The position numbers were made by a program, and so were the translations under genes. Below are positions 9,794-18,147 of a stretch of 64,000 nucleotides of DNA, one piece after another. Every line of letters begins with the position of its first letter. The stretch's first letter is position 1. The notes beneath the pieces are model-generated. The model ran no database searches. It worked only from the letters and a program-made list of their open reading frames with translations, and was not told the DNA's origin. Source of the stretch: Methylophilus sp. 14. Its GTDB lineage: Bacteria > Pseudomonadota > Gammaproteobacteria > Burkholderiales > Methylophilaceae. The DNA lies in the NCBI RefSeq assembly GCF_015354345.1, contig NZ_JADKYS010000002.1, positions 434,001 through 498,000 on the forward strand. Direction: 5' to 3'.

Positions 9794-10171
9794 ATGGAAG
9801 AAGCCATTTATTTCAGCCATCAGGGCGTGAGCGTCAGCAATAGTCGCTTTATTGTTAACGGTAAAACCATTGCCATACATAATGTCACCACAATAGAGCG
9901 CAGAGTGCTCAAACCGCAGCTAGGCTTTGCCCGTGTGTGTATTTTGGGCGGGCTGGCGCTGTTGTTTGGCAGTGGCAGTTTGCCGCTGATTGGGGTGTTT
10001 TCCATCATCTATGGCGGCGTGCTGTGGTTCCTGGCGTCCCCCAGATATTCCATTGTGATTCATACGCCAGCAGGCGAACATCAGGCTCTCATCAGCGAAA
10101 GCAGCCTGGATGCAGAGAATGTGCTGACGGCTTTGAATGTGGCGATTGCTTTACGAGGTGATAGCAGGTAA
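9794..10171 (+). CDS. DUF6232-like small membrane protein
   Basis: A 125-residue protein with an N-terminal beta-rich region (ISHQG-like start, then VNGKTIAIHNVTTIERR), two adjacent hydrophobic segments in the middle (about residues 48-82) and a soluble C-terminal part. This arrangement fits the DUF6232 family, whose function is unknown; the assignment is from memory of the pattern. ATG at 9794 is preceded by GGAGATG. It stands alone before a convergent gene. Confidence 0.7.
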   Translation: MEEAIYFSHQGVSVSNSRFIVNGKTIAIHNVTTIERRVLKPQLGFARVCILGGLALLFGSGSLPLIGVFSIIYGGVLWFLASPRYSIVIHTPAGEHQALISESSLDAENVLTALNVAIALRGDSR

Positions 10172-10253
10172 GCGCATGTGCCTGTTTGCAGTGGTTGAAT
10201 GGCTGCGACCGCCATTCAACCATGCACTCCAGCTTGTGTCGGTTCCCCTTTTT

Positions 10254-10889
10254 TTACCTCAAAAGCTTTCTCTCTAGCTCTTTCAGTCGCGCTTCCAAGT
10301 CTGCAATTTTTTGATCACGCTCCTGAATTGCTGGTAGTACATCCTCCACTTTAACCAGCCTCGGGATATGTTTAGGGCAATTTGCATCCCAGGCCTTGAT
10401 CGTAAACACAATCACACGTTCTACCCTGGCAGCATAATCCGGCGAAGAAACACGTGCAATTAAGTCCTGGTCGCCCGTCACAATCTTGGCTTCACCCCAG
10501 ATTTTGACACGCTGCGCATGGGCATAATCCATCAAAAACAACTGCGCTTTCGGGTTTTCATCCAGGTTGCCCGCGGTGATGTATTGCTTGTTACCCGCAT
10601 AATCGGCAAAGGCCAGCGTTTGCTCGTCGAGCACATGCAAAAACCCCTGCGGGCCGCCGCGGTGTTGCATATAAGGCTGGCCCTGGGCATTGGCTGTGGC
10701 CATATACATGCTGGTCTGTTCGGCAATAAACTCGGCCAGGACAGGTGTCACGCGAGATTCCCAGCCACGTGTGCTCTCGAATTTCGCATAACCTGCTCTT
10801 GAGCCATATGCTTCCTGCCTGGCTTTGACTGCAGGGGTGAACACGATGTCGCTAGGGGATACTAAGGTTGAGGCTAAATGAACAGTCAT
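10254..10889 (-). CDS. Pyridoxamine 5'-phosphate oxidase-family (FMN-binding) protein
   Basis: Predicted split-barrel FMN-binding protein of the PNPOx superfamily; substrate unknown. Visible family features are MYMATANAQGQPYMQHRGG, the strand FADYAGNKQYITAGNL and AQLFLMDYAHAQRVKIWGEA. The last 30 residues form a charged heptad-like helix (IADLEARLKELERKL), an unusual addition. The ATG at 10889 follows AAGGAG by the usual spacing, while the ATG at 10916 has no such site. The gene is divergent from a LysR gene about 150 nt away and is its likely target. Confidence 0.85.
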   Translation of the reverse strand: MTVHLASTLVSPSDIVFTPAVKARQEAYGSRAGYAKFESTRGWESRVTPVLAEFIAEQTSMYMATANAQGQPYMQHRGGPQGFLHVLDEQTLAFADYAGNKQYITAGNLDENPKAQLFLMDYAHAQRVKIWGEAKIVTGDQDLIARVSSPDYAARVERVIVFTIKAWDANCPKHIPRLVKVEDVLPAIQERDQKIADLEARLKELERKLLR

Positions 10890-11039
10890 GATTTTCTCCT
10901 TGCGCTGTTTACTCATGGCGCTGTTTACTCATGGCCAAATTTTAGTCAATAATGCAGAGGAGAAAATCAGGGCTAGCCGCAATACATTATTTCGCCAGGA
11001 GAATGTAATGGGAGAAAGACCATCGACCAGTTTCACTTA

Positions 11040-11927
11040 ATGAGGGTATTTGCGAGTGTTGCCGAAGAGGGCGGGTTTGCCGCTGCCTCACGCAAACTGG
11101 ATATTTCCCCGGCCGCAGTGACGCGTGCGATTGTGGCGCTGGAAGAACAATTAGGCGCCAGGTTATTACAAAGAACGACACGTAATGTGCGTTTCACCGA
11201 TGCGGGCCGCCAGTATTACGACAATGTGCGGGCTATTTTGGCCAGTATTGCAGAGGCCAATGAAGCGGTCGCAGACAGTAACGCCTCACCACGCGGCACG
11301 CTTTCCATCACCGCGCCAGTGATGTTCGGGCGTCTGTTTGTCATGCCCTGCATGATTGATTACATGCAACGTTATCCGCAGGTCAAAATGATTGCGCATT
11401 TAGTCGACCGCGTCACCAATCTTGTAGATGAAGGCATGGATGTGGCCATCCGTATCGGGCACTTGCCTGACTCCGGGTTGCGGGCCATTAAAGTAGGGCA
11501 GGTCAGACGCGTGCTATGCGCATCGCCGGCTTATCTCGAAAAATTTGGTACGCCGCAATTGCCTGCTGACTTGTCCAAGCATGCCATTATCGCCTCAAGT
11601 GCCGTTTCACCGCATACCGAATGGCGCTTTCAATCCGATGGCGAACCTTTATTGGTCAAGATGGATCCGCGCCTGACTGTCACCAGCAATGATGCGGCTT
11701 TAGCTGCTGCCACAGGTGGGCTAGGCATCGCGCGCCTGCTGTCATATCAAATATGGAACGAGGTAGATCGGGATGCCTTGCGACTGATCCTTGAGCCATT
11801 TGAAGAAGCGCCATGGCCCGTGCATGTGGTGCACCGGGAAGACAAATTAGGTTCTTCCAAAGTCCGTCGTTTTATCGATGAGATGGTGGAGTATTTACGT
11901 CTTCAGCCAACTTTAAATCCCAAATGA
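11040..11927 (+). CDS. LysR-family transcriptional regulator (5' end probably frameshifted)
   Basis: Typical LysR regulator of 295 residues: N-terminal helix-turn-helix (GGFAAASRKLDISPAAVTRAIVALE) and a C-terminal LysR substrate-binding fold. The first in-frame ATG is 11040, but it has no ribosome binding site, and the in-frame codons just upstream read K-T-I-D-Q-F-H-L, which looks like the normal start of this family. A well-placed start (AGGAG then ATG at 11008) lies in another frame and ends at a TAA overlapping the ATG at 11040. One extra A in GAAAG would join them. It lies divergent to the PNPOx gene and probably controls it. Confidence 0.88.
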   Translation: MRVFASVAEEGGFAAASRKLDISPAAVTRAIVALEEQLGARLLQRTTRNVRFTDAGRQYYDNVRAILASIAEANEAVADSNASPRGTLSITAPVMFGRLFVMPCMIDYMQRYPQVKMIAHLVDRVTNLVDEGMDVAIRIGHLPDSGLRAIKVGQVRRVLCASPAYLEKFGTPQLPADLSKHAIIASSAVSPHTEWRFQSDGEPLLVKMDPRLTVTSNDAALAAATGGLGIARLLSYQIWNEVDRDALRLILEPFEEAPWPVHVVHREDKLGSSKVRRFIDEMVEYLRLQPTLNPK

Positions 11928-12037
11928 TATTACGCCCAGCGAAACAATCCATTTCTCTCTGGGTCGTTTTTCCAGCTGCTTTCCGCTCCTAAAATTCAGG
12001 TGTCAATCACGACATTACCTGATCAAAGGAGAACCAC

Positions 12038-12412
12038 ATGAAAGCAGCCATCATCATTTTTTCAGACCCAACATACGGCGGTGAAGAAGCGCTAGGCCGC
12101 GCATTTAATGGCCTAGCCGCCGCTTACGACTTCAAGCAGAAAAACATAGACGTCGCGATTTATTTTCAAGGCACGGGCACGCGCTGGGTCAGCCATGTCA
12201 CCAAAGTTGGTCATCCGCTATACCAACTTTACGCGGCAGTCTCCGATGTGGTCGTCGGCGTTTCATGTGGATGTGCGGATGTATTTGGCGCGCGTGAAGA
12301 TGCGGAGCTGAATGGCTTTCATCTGGTCACCGATAACAGTGTTCCGGGCACGTCTGGTTTGCCAAGCATTGCCCAGTTATCCAGCGGTGGTTATAGCGTG
12401 TTCAGTTTTTGA
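12038..12412 (+). CDS. DsrE-like cytoplasmic protein
   Basis: A 124-residue protein with the DsrE/DsrF alpha/beta pattern: MKAAIIIFSDP start, a GxEALGRAFNGLAAAYD helix, the strand VDVAIYFQGTGTRW, and SVSCGC-like cysteines in VVVGVSCGCADVFGA. No signal peptide. It may act as a sulfur-carrier or simple fold relative; no partner genes are adjacent. AAAGGAG precedes the ATG. Confidence 0.75.
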   Translation: MKAAIIIFSDPTYGGEEALGRAFNGLAAAYDFKQKNIDVAIYFQGTGTRWVSHVTKVGHPLYQLYAAVSDVVVGVSCGCADVFGAREDAELNGFHLVTDNSVPGTSGLPSIAQLSSGGYSVFSF

Positions 12413-12422
12413 TCTGGTACTT

Positions 12423-12463
12423 CGTTGTGGCTAGCAGCCACGGTAGTGTTGCTAGCCACAACG
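12423..12463. terminator. Hairpin between convergent genes
   Basis: Perfect 14-bp inverted repeat (CGTTGTGGCTAGCA at 12423-12436 and its complement at 12450-12463) with a 13-nt loop, between the DsrE-like gene and the convergent large gene. No T-run follows on either strand, so it may be a bidirectional terminator or mRNA end-stabilising hairpin. Confidence 0.6.
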
Positions 12464-12529
12464 TTGACGAAGCTTAATCTATCGCTGTAAGCCCCGGGTA
12501 AAGGCGCTTTCAATGGGGGCGAGGTGTTT

Positions 12530-14641
12530 TCAGTTGCCCACAATAAACACGGTGCCGCCGTAAATACCTTGAAATTTGCTAATGGGTTTGCCTGTCCACA
12601 GCATGGCTTCGTTATTGAGGGCCGCATAGCCAGCGCTATTTTGCTGGTAAGCATACTCCCCGCGTTTAATGACTGTCTTGGTCGCTCCCGCACCAGTGAC
12701 CTCTGGCAGGTGATATCCACTGGCAATGACCGCCACCAAGTTAGCCCCTGGTTCTTTCATTAAATTCCAGCGCACCGGTTCATAAGCACTCAGCATTAAT
12801 ACAATCGGCTGGTCCGATTTTTTGATCATGATATTGACCCCGCTTGAAGAGCGATCTTTTGCTTCATAGACGCCGACAGCCTCTACTCTCGCGTTACTCG
12901 GAATAGCCCCTAACATACGGGATGTGGTATTGGTGATTGCTTGCTTGCGCAGCTCATTTGCCGCCGCGCTATAGCTTGGAGGGTTTTGTATTGGCGCACT
13001 TTGTATCAGAGGGCTAGGCATTGGCGCAGGCGCCATGGCAGGTGCCTCTGCTGCCGGTGCTTCTGCCGCAGGTGACATCGCTGGCGACATGCGCACGGTA
13101 TTGGGATAATAGCCTCGTTCTAGCTGCCTTCTGATTAATATGTCTTGTGACATAGTTGTGGCGTTGTATGGGTACATAGGACGGGGTGCACGATTCATGT
13201 CTTGCCCCATTTTCAATGCTTCCAGCCTGGCCTTGGATAACCGTTCCTCTTGTTCCAATGCCTGCAATTGTCGTTCAAGTTTGCGTCCGATAATCATGTC
13301 GTCCAGTGACTCAGGCGTGCCTGCTTGCAGCTCGTCACCTACCCAGACCTTTTGGTGAGACCTGCGCATAAATCCGGTCCGTCCGTTTAATTCATAGATA
13401 ATCCCCTGATTACCCTCTGCCGTTTCAACGGGTGACAAGGTGGCGTCTTTGACATTGAAAATAAATGGTTTGGTGGTGCCGGTGTTTGGCTGGCTATAAC
13501 CATCCACTAAAATAGACTCCTCACTCCATTTGGCATAATTGTTTCCAATGACTTCATGAGACTCCCATAGCCTTTCTTCCCGGGTTTCCAGGTTAAACAA
13601 CATGAAATCGCGGCCTGTCACAAATACAATCGCCTGGCCATCCAGCATCGCCGTTGGCGTCAGTGAGCTGACACTGGCGAATGGCGACTTGATTCTAAAC
13701 TCTTTGACAACAGAGGCATTGACCCCTTCAGCGGTGCGCGTGTTTTCAATGAGTGAAAACTCCTTATAAGAGCCAATCAGCAGTCGAGACGGCGACGCAC
13801 TTAAGTGTAATGCCCAGGACTGATTTCTCAGGGGGACTGCATAGGGTTTGCTGGTCCCTGTTTTAAAGTCGATCAGCAAGACGCCGCCATTGCCGGGGCC
13901 ACTTTTATTGTCTTGCACCAGGACCGCTTGCATTTCTGGTAGCCAGGCATACAGTTGTCCGACGTCTCTCGCTAACCATAGATCCTGTCCGGTTTCGTTA
14001 TCGATAAACCGCAGGTCTCTATTGTTAACGGCAATGGCAAGCACTCTGCCATTGGGCGAGACGGCGTAATTGGTGTGAGAGGCTTCGGGGATGGTCGGCA
14101 AACTCGCAATTTTTTTGCCACTTGGAATTTCGACAGAAGTAAACTCACTACGAGTGCCTCTCAGCACGACCACGCCTGCCTGTGAGGCGGATTTCCCCGT
14201 GTAAGTTTCAGCATTCTCCGTGCCATGAATCACTGTTGGTGGACCGAGTTTGACCAGCGGCCGTAATGGCGGCTGTGCCAGCCGGAGACCGACGATCTTG
14301 ATCCCAATCAGCGCCAGTAGCTGGTCATCTTGTTCTTTCAGGCAATCACGGTCTATGGCTTGTTTTTTGATGTCGTTGACAGAGTCAAAGCGGCCGATAG
14401 GCGTGGCTTGGGTACAAGTCAGTGCCCTGAGCGTTAGCTTGGATTCATACGCGCTTTTGAATGATGCCAGTGATGGGTCATCAGACGGAATCAACGCTGT
14501 CATGGTTTCGAGCTGAATCCTGACTTCAGGCCTGGGCGGAAAAGCAATATTCACTTTTTCGACGGTACTGAGATGCATGTCGAGCTGCCATCCGATGGCA
14601 ATACCGATGACGAGCAGCGCTAATCCAATCAGTTTGTTCAT
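12530..14641 (-). CDS. Membrane-anchored propeller-like protein, function unknown
   Basis: A 703-residue protein with a single N-terminal membrane segment (LIGLALLVIGIAIGWQLDM). Residues about 140-440 read like WD40/YVTN-type blades (GRVLAIAVNNRDLRFIDNET, AVLVQDNKSGPGNGGVLLID). A charged helix follows (around 450-475, KLERQLQALEQEERLSKARL), then an Ala-Pro-rich linker (AAEAPAAEAPAMAPAPMPSP), then a conserved-looking C-terminal domain of about 150 residues (SDQPIVLMLSAYEPVRWNL and FQGIYGGTVFIVG). I do not recognise a named family. It is probably periplasmic with a scaffold or sensor role; that is inference from architecture. Confidence 0.8.
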   Translation of the reverse strand: MNKLIGLALLVIGIAIGWQLDMHLSTVEKVNIAFPPRPEVRIQLETMTALIPSDDPSLASFKSAYESKLTLRALTCTQATPIGRFDSVNDIKKQAIDRDCLKEQDDQLLALIGIKIVGLRLAQPPLRPLVKLGPPTVIHGTENAETYTGKSASQAGVVVLRGTRSEFTSVEIPSGKKIASLPTIPEASHTNYAVSPNGRVLAIAVNNRDLRFIDNETGQDLWLARDVGQLYAWLPEMQAVLVQDNKSGPGNGGVLLIDFKTGTSKPYAVPLRNQSWALHLSASPSRLLIGSYKEFSLIENTRTAEGVNASVVKEFRIKSPFASVSSLTPTAMLDGQAIVFVTGRDFMLFNLETREERLWESHEVIGNNYAKWSEESILVDGYSQPNTGTTKPFIFNVKDATLSPVETAEGNQGIIYELNGRTGFMRRSHQKVWVGDELQAGTPESLDDMIIGRKLERQLQALEQEERLSKARLEALKMGQDMNRAPRPMYPYNATTMSQDILIRRQLERGYYPNTVRMSPAMSPAAEAPAAEAPAMAPAPMPSPLIQSAPIQNPPSYSAAANELRKQAITNTTSRMLGAIPSNARVEAVGVYEAKDRSSSGVNIMIKKSDQPIVLMLSAYEPVRWNLMKEPGANLVAVIASGYHLPEVTGAGATKTVIKRGEYAYQQNSAGYAALNNEAMLWTGKPISKFQGIYGGTVFIVGN

Positions 14642-14701
14642 ATTATTTTTCTTTTTTAAACGTTAAGACATGATAATAACCAATCTGCAAGCAATTGATT
14701 G

Positions 14702-14738
14702 TTTAAATTGACGTGATTTATGTCGCCGTCAATTTAAA
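14702..14738. promoter_or_regulatory. 12-bp inverted repeat upstream of the large minus-strand gene
   Basis: TTTAAATTGACG (14702-14713) and its exact complement (14727-14738) flank a 13-nt spacer, about 60-100 nt upstream of the 703-residue gene. It could be an operator or an attenuator; no T-run follows. Confidence 0.45.
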
Positions 14739-14783
14739 TTGGCTGGTACGGTCAATCCACGCTCAATGAGCCGTTTGTAAGAG

Positions 14784-14810
14784 CAAAAAGCCCCACATGG
14801 AGTGGGGCTT
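14784..14810 (-). terminator. Intrinsic terminator of the PEP-CTERM micro-gene
   Basis: On the minus strand, an AGCCCCAC/GTGGGGCT 8-bp stem with a 5-nt loop followed by TTTTTGC. It lies about 30 nt after the stop codon of the 50-residue gene. Confidence 0.88.
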
Positions 14811-14840
14811 CAGGCGTAGTTTGGTGCGGTTGGCACAGGG

Positions 14841-14993
14841 TTATTTTCTGCGAATCACAATCCAGCCGATTAGGCCCAAACCTAATAATACCAAGCTGAC
14901 GCTTTCAGGTTCTGGTACTGCAACCGTGGTTGATGTCGCGTGGGCGCCAAGTGAGGCTACCAGGCCTGCAAGTGGAATCATTTTTTTTAGCAT
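14841..14993 (-). CDS. PEP-CTERM micro-protein (50 residues)
   Basis: Short gene read by hand on the minus strand. The product starts MLKKMIPLAGLVASLGAHA, a signal peptide, and passes within about six residues into a canonical PEP-CTERM sorting tail: VPEPES, a hydrophobic stretch (VSLVLLGLGLIGWIVI) and terminal RRK. Almost nothing lies between the signal and the sorting tail, so the mature exported part would be only a few residues. An AAGGGA ribosome binding site precedes the ATG, and a strong terminator follows. Either a real micro-protein or the degenerate remainder of a larger PEP-CTERM gene. Confidence 0.72.
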   Translation of the reverse strand: MLKKMIPLAGLVASLGAHATSTTVAVPEPESVSLVLLGLGLIGWIVIRRK

Positions 14994-15133
14994 CTATATT
15001 ATCCCTTCTGTTTTTATGTATGCTTAATCCCGCAAAGGGGCGCGCATCATAGCATTAACGTCACCTTTTCACTAAACCTTTAATGCTTATGCTGTTATTA
15101 TCGCGGCGGGTAAAAGCGAGAGATTAAACACTG

Positions 15134-15757
15134 ATGACTACTAAAACGATGACTGTCCTGCGTTCCATTTTGATACTTTCGTCATGGCTATTTGCCACCA
15201 TGGCGATGGCTGAAGAGTTCAATGCCAAAGAAGCATTCAGGGCGCCTGTGCCTGTGCCTGGGCCTATCATCGCCTACGTGTCGAATGAACTGGGTGGCAA
15301 TCAGCTAGCTGCCTGTCATGAGATCAAAGCGCTGGATCTATTTGAAGCGCAATTGGTGAGTTTGAATGCCTCAACCAAAGCCTACCTGGTTAAGCCTGCA
15401 CGTATGTGTCTGTGTGGTGGAGATGAGTGTCCACTGTGGCTGTTTAAAGCAAAAAGCAAAGTGACCAAGCCCATTTGGCATACCAATGGTGCCAGCATGG
15501 TAGAGGTGATGGATAAGAAGCTGAATGGCTATTTAAAGCTTAAAGAGTCTGGCAGTGCCGCTGCAAATGGTCATGAAGCCATGTACGGTTGGGACCGTAA
15601 CAGTTATACAGAAATCTACGCAAATGTGTGGACGTGGGACGCTGAGAAAAACTGCCGTGTGGGCAAAGAAACTACGCAATTAATGGATGGCACCATGGTG
15701 CACCATACCAAAAAATGTATACAGGATGGCGAAAAGCCTGCATTAACCACACCGTAG
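15134..15757 (+). CDS. Exported hypothetical protein
   Basis: A 207-residue protein with a clear signal peptide (ILILSSWLFATMAMAEE). The mature part has several paired cysteines (MCLCGGDECPLWLF and the Cys in KNCRVGKE and KKCIQDG), suggesting periplasmic disulfides. No family recognised. It is followed 8 nt later by the palindrome in front of the UmuD-like gene, which could also serve as its transcript end. Confidence 0.75.
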   Translation: MTTKTMTVLRSILILSSWLFATMAMAEEFNAKEAFRAPVPVPGPIIAYVSNELGGNQLAACHEIKALDLFEAQLVSLNASTKAYLVKPARMCLCGGDECPLWLFKAKSKVTKPIWHTNGASMVEVMDKKLNGYLKLKESGSAAANGHEAMYGWDRNSYTEIYANVWTWDAEKNCRVGKETTQLMDGTMVHHTKKCIQDGEKPALTTP

Positions 15758-15765
15758 CATGATGC

Positions 15766-15812
15766 GGTTTTTATTGTAACAATAAAATAATTTTAATGTT
15801 ACAATAAAAACC
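15766..15812. promoter_or_regulatory. 47-nt near-perfect palindrome at the UmuD-like gene start
   Basis: Perfect 16-bp arms (15766-15781 and 15797-15812) around a 15-nt AT-rich centre that itself pairs except for one position. Each arm contains TTGT-A/T-ACAA. The palindrome ends one base before the ATG at 15813, so there is no room for a ribosome binding site. Likely a self-operator; TACAAT at 15800-15805 could act as a -10 element giving a leaderless transcript. It could also act as a terminator for the gene to its left. Confidence 0.7.
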
Positions 15813-16433
15813 ATGCAAAACGATGACCCCATAAAATCCGCTAGAAAACCCGGCTCAGGACGCAAGGCTGGCACAGGCACGTATAAAGAAAATACCAGTG
15901 TCATCCGCGTGCCAGATAGTCAAAAGCCGGTGATTGCCAGCTTTCTCGAAGCCTATGCCAGAAAGCAAAGGCTGAGTGAGTTAAAAGAGAGCCTGGATAG
16001 TGTAGACGAGTTCATACAGCTATCAGAAGACCTCATCAACCTGAGTTTTCCACTGTTTGAGTCTAAAGTCCCCGCTGGCTTGCCATCACCCGCCGATGAC
16101 CATATTGGCTCAGCGATGGATCCCAACGAATACCTGATCAACAAGGCCGACAAAACCTTTTTTGTCACCATACAGGGTGAGTCCATGATTGAAGTGGGCC
16201 TCATGCCAGGCGACAAAGCCATTGTAGAAAAAGACAAGGTCGCCGCGGTAGGCGATATTGTGCTCGCCATGATTGATGGCGAGTTTACGGTCAAAACCCT
16301 GGCCAAACAAAAAGACGGTAAACCCAAACTATTACCCGCCAACTCCTCAGGCAAATACGCCCCCATCCTCATTCAAGGCCAGATGCAGTTTGCCATCTGG
16401 GGCGTCGTCACCGGATCTTTCAGAAAGTTTTAA
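15813..16433 (+). CDS. UmuD/LexA-like self-cleaving regulator (S24 peptidase)
   Basis: A 206-residue protein with a C-terminal S24 serine/lysine protease domain: catalytic Ser124 in QGESMIEVG, Lys161 in DGEFTVKTL, and an Ala88-Gly89 cleavage site in KVPAGLPSPADD. The N-terminal 80 residues are basic (ARKPGSGRKAGTGTYKEN) and longer than in UmuD, so they may bind DNA, as reported for the Acinetobacter UmuD-like regulator. No umuC follows; the next gene, 2 nt away, is a hydrolase. The large palindrome directly before the ATG suggests autoregulation released by RecA-stimulated cleavage (inference). Confidence 0.88.
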   Translation: MQNDDPIKSARKPGSGRKAGTGTYKENTSVIRVPDSQKPVIASFLEAYARKQRLSELKESLDSVDEFIQLSEDLINLSFPLFESKVPAGLPSPADDHIGSAMDPNEYLINKADKTFFVTIQGESMIEVGLMPGDKAIVEKDKVAAVGDIVLAMIDGEFTVKTLAKQKDGKPKLLPANSSGKYAPILIQGQMQFAIWGVVTGSFRKF

Positions 16434-16435
16434 TC

Positions 16436-17311
16436 ATGACACGTAAAAACATTATTTCTGCCAACTGGACTGATACCGTGTGCCGCGCCAACGGCATCAA
16501 TATTCATTATTTAAGAACCGGTGGCAACAAGCCCACCCTGATCGCGCTGCATGGCCTCACTGGCAGTGGCGCCTGCTGGTCGCAACTGGCGCGTGAGCTT
16601 GAAGACCACTACGACATCATCATGCCAGATGCACGCGGCCATGGTCAGTCGAGTGCCCCACTGCATGGATACACCTATCAAGACCACGCCAATGACGTGA
16701 TCGAACTGATCAGAACGCTAGATATTCAATCACCTTACCTGCTCGGCCACTCAATGGGCGGCATGACCGCCGCCATGGTTGCCAGCCGCTTAGGCTTTGC
16801 GATTGAAGGCATCGTGCTGGCCGACCCGACATTCATCAGCCCTGAGTGGCAGGGCCAACTGGATGAGCGTGAAGCGGTTAAACAGCACCGCCATATATTA
16901 CGCTCCAGCAAATCAGAGTTGTTTAAAGAAGCTAAAGCCAAATATCGGTATCGTTCATCTGAGATGCTGGAGCATATTGTTCAAGCCAGATTCCGCACCA
17001 ATCCGCGTGCTTTCGATGTGCTGATCCCGCCGCACCCGGAGTTTGATGAGTTGGTACGTAATATTTACGTGCCAACGTTACTGGTACTGGGCAGCGAAGG
17101 TATCGTCTCTGCCGAAACTGCCCGTGAGCTGCATGCCCTCAACCCAGACCTGCAATACAAGCTCATTCCTGATGTTGGACACGGGCTGCCATATGATGAA
17201 CCTGAACGTTTGGCGGCGGCGATTGATGCGTTCTTAAAGCCTAAATCAACTACGCCACGACATATGGAAACACCAAGCAGATTTTCTGCCCACGTGGCAC
17301 GCGCCTATTAG
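16436..17311 (+). CDS. Alpha/beta hydrolase
   Basis: A 291-residue alpha/beta-fold hydrolase: oxyanion region LIALHGLTGSGACW, PDARGHGQS, nucleophile elbow GHSMGG and the catalytic His in PDVGHGLPYDEPERL. No signal peptide. Substrate unknown. It starts 2 nt after the UmuD-like gene and is probably co-transcribed with it, an unusual pairing. It has a C-terminal extension of about 25 residues beyond the usual fold. Confidence 0.88.
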   Translation: MTRKNIISANWTDTVCRANGINIHYLRTGGNKPTLIALHGLTGSGACWSQLARELEDHYDIIMPDARGHGQSSAPLHGYTYQDHANDVIELIRTLDIQSPYLLGHSMGGMTAAMVASRLGFAIEGIVLADPTFISPEWQGQLDEREAVKQHRHILRSSKSELFKEAKAKYRYRSSEMLEHIVQARFRTNPRAFDVLIPPHPEFDELVRNIYVPTLLVLGSEGIVSAETARELHALNPDLQYKLIPDVGHGLPYDEPERLAAAIDAFLKPKSTTPRHMETPSRFSAHVARAY

Positions 17312-17458
17312 GGTTGGATGAGTTATGATGAAGAATTGTTTTCCCTTATTTGTTCAAGTTTTAGAAAATCTCCGGCAATTATGTCCTTGTGCTGACGAAG
17401 CAGTTTTATTTCAAATCTTCTTAAGATTTTGCATCGCTCTATGACATGCACGTGAAAA

Positions 17459-18091
17459 CTAAAGGCCTTTGATAATGCCATGGCGAACGGCAATATGTAC
17501 CAACTGACCTGTAGTTTCAACATCTAATTTCTGTCGTACAGTCGTCTGAATGTTGGCTGCGGTTTTGTATCCAATATGCATTGCTTTGGCAACGGCTGGT
17601 AATTTCTCTCCGTTAGCTACGCGACGAAAAATCTCAAACTCCCTCGGTGAAAGTTTTTGGATGGGATTTTCTTGCTTCTCAAAATGGCTCATAGAGATAC
17701 TTTGCGCAATATCATTATTGAGATATCTACCGCCATTTAAAACCTTTTCAACAGCCTCAAGTACGGTTTCAGGCGGTTCAGTTTTAGTGACATAGCCACG
17801 AGCACCTGCTTGAATGGCTCTAGTGGCATAAATGCAATCATCGTGCATGCTAAAAACTAAAATACGCATTTGAGGTTTGCGCGTGAGAAGGCGCTTTAAC
17901 GTTTCCAGGCCGCCGATACCTGGCATATCGAGGTCCAGAATCAGCATGTCGGGTTTATTTTTCTCTACTAAGGAGCATGCTTCCTCGCCATTGGTTGCGT
18001 CTGGCGTGACCTGGTAATTCGCTTGCTCAAGCAGGGTACGTAAACCTTGTCTAAGCATGGCATGGTCATCTGCGATCATAATTTTGGGCAT
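17459..18091 (-). CDS. NarL/FixJ-type response regulator, partner of adjacent kinase
   Basis: Receiver domain (phospho-acceptor Asp in LILDLDMPGIGG) and a C-terminal LuxR-type helix-turn-helix (LSPREFEIFRRVANGEKLP then GYKTAANIQTTVRQKL), 210 residues. It follows the kinase gene after 56 nt on the same strand. It resembles MoxX-like regulators, including the second pair at 36.1-38.1 kb. Its position next to xoxF suggests it controls methanol dehydrogenase expression (inference). Confidence 0.9.
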   Translation of the reverse strand: MPKIMIADDHAMLRQGLRTLLEQANYQVTPDATNGEEACSLVEKNKPDMLILDLDMPGIGGLETLKRLLTRKPQMRILVFSMHDDCIYATRAIQAGARGYVTKTEPPETVLEAVEKVLNGGRYLNNDIAQSISMSHFEKQENPIQKLSPREFEIFRRVANGEKLPAVAKAMHIGYKTAANIQTTVRQKLDVETTGQLVHIAVRHGIIKGL

Positions 18092-18147
18092 AAGTTTCTC
18101 AACGTTTTATGGGGTACCGTGCGTATCTCTATATTGGCGTTAAATGG

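Noticed and set aside
14797-15027. Plus-strand open frame of 76 codons
   Set aside because: It runs antisense through the PEP-CTERM micro-gene and its terminator, has no ribosome binding site and no protein-like pattern.
17413-17429. Small AAATCTT/AAGATTT hairpin after the response regulator
   Set aside because: Stem is weak and not followed by a T-run on the needed strand, so I do not call it a terminator.
17323-17523. Minus-strand open frame overlapping the response regulator end
   Set aside because: Out of frame with the regulator, no start signal; the regulator's own stop at 17459 is convincing.
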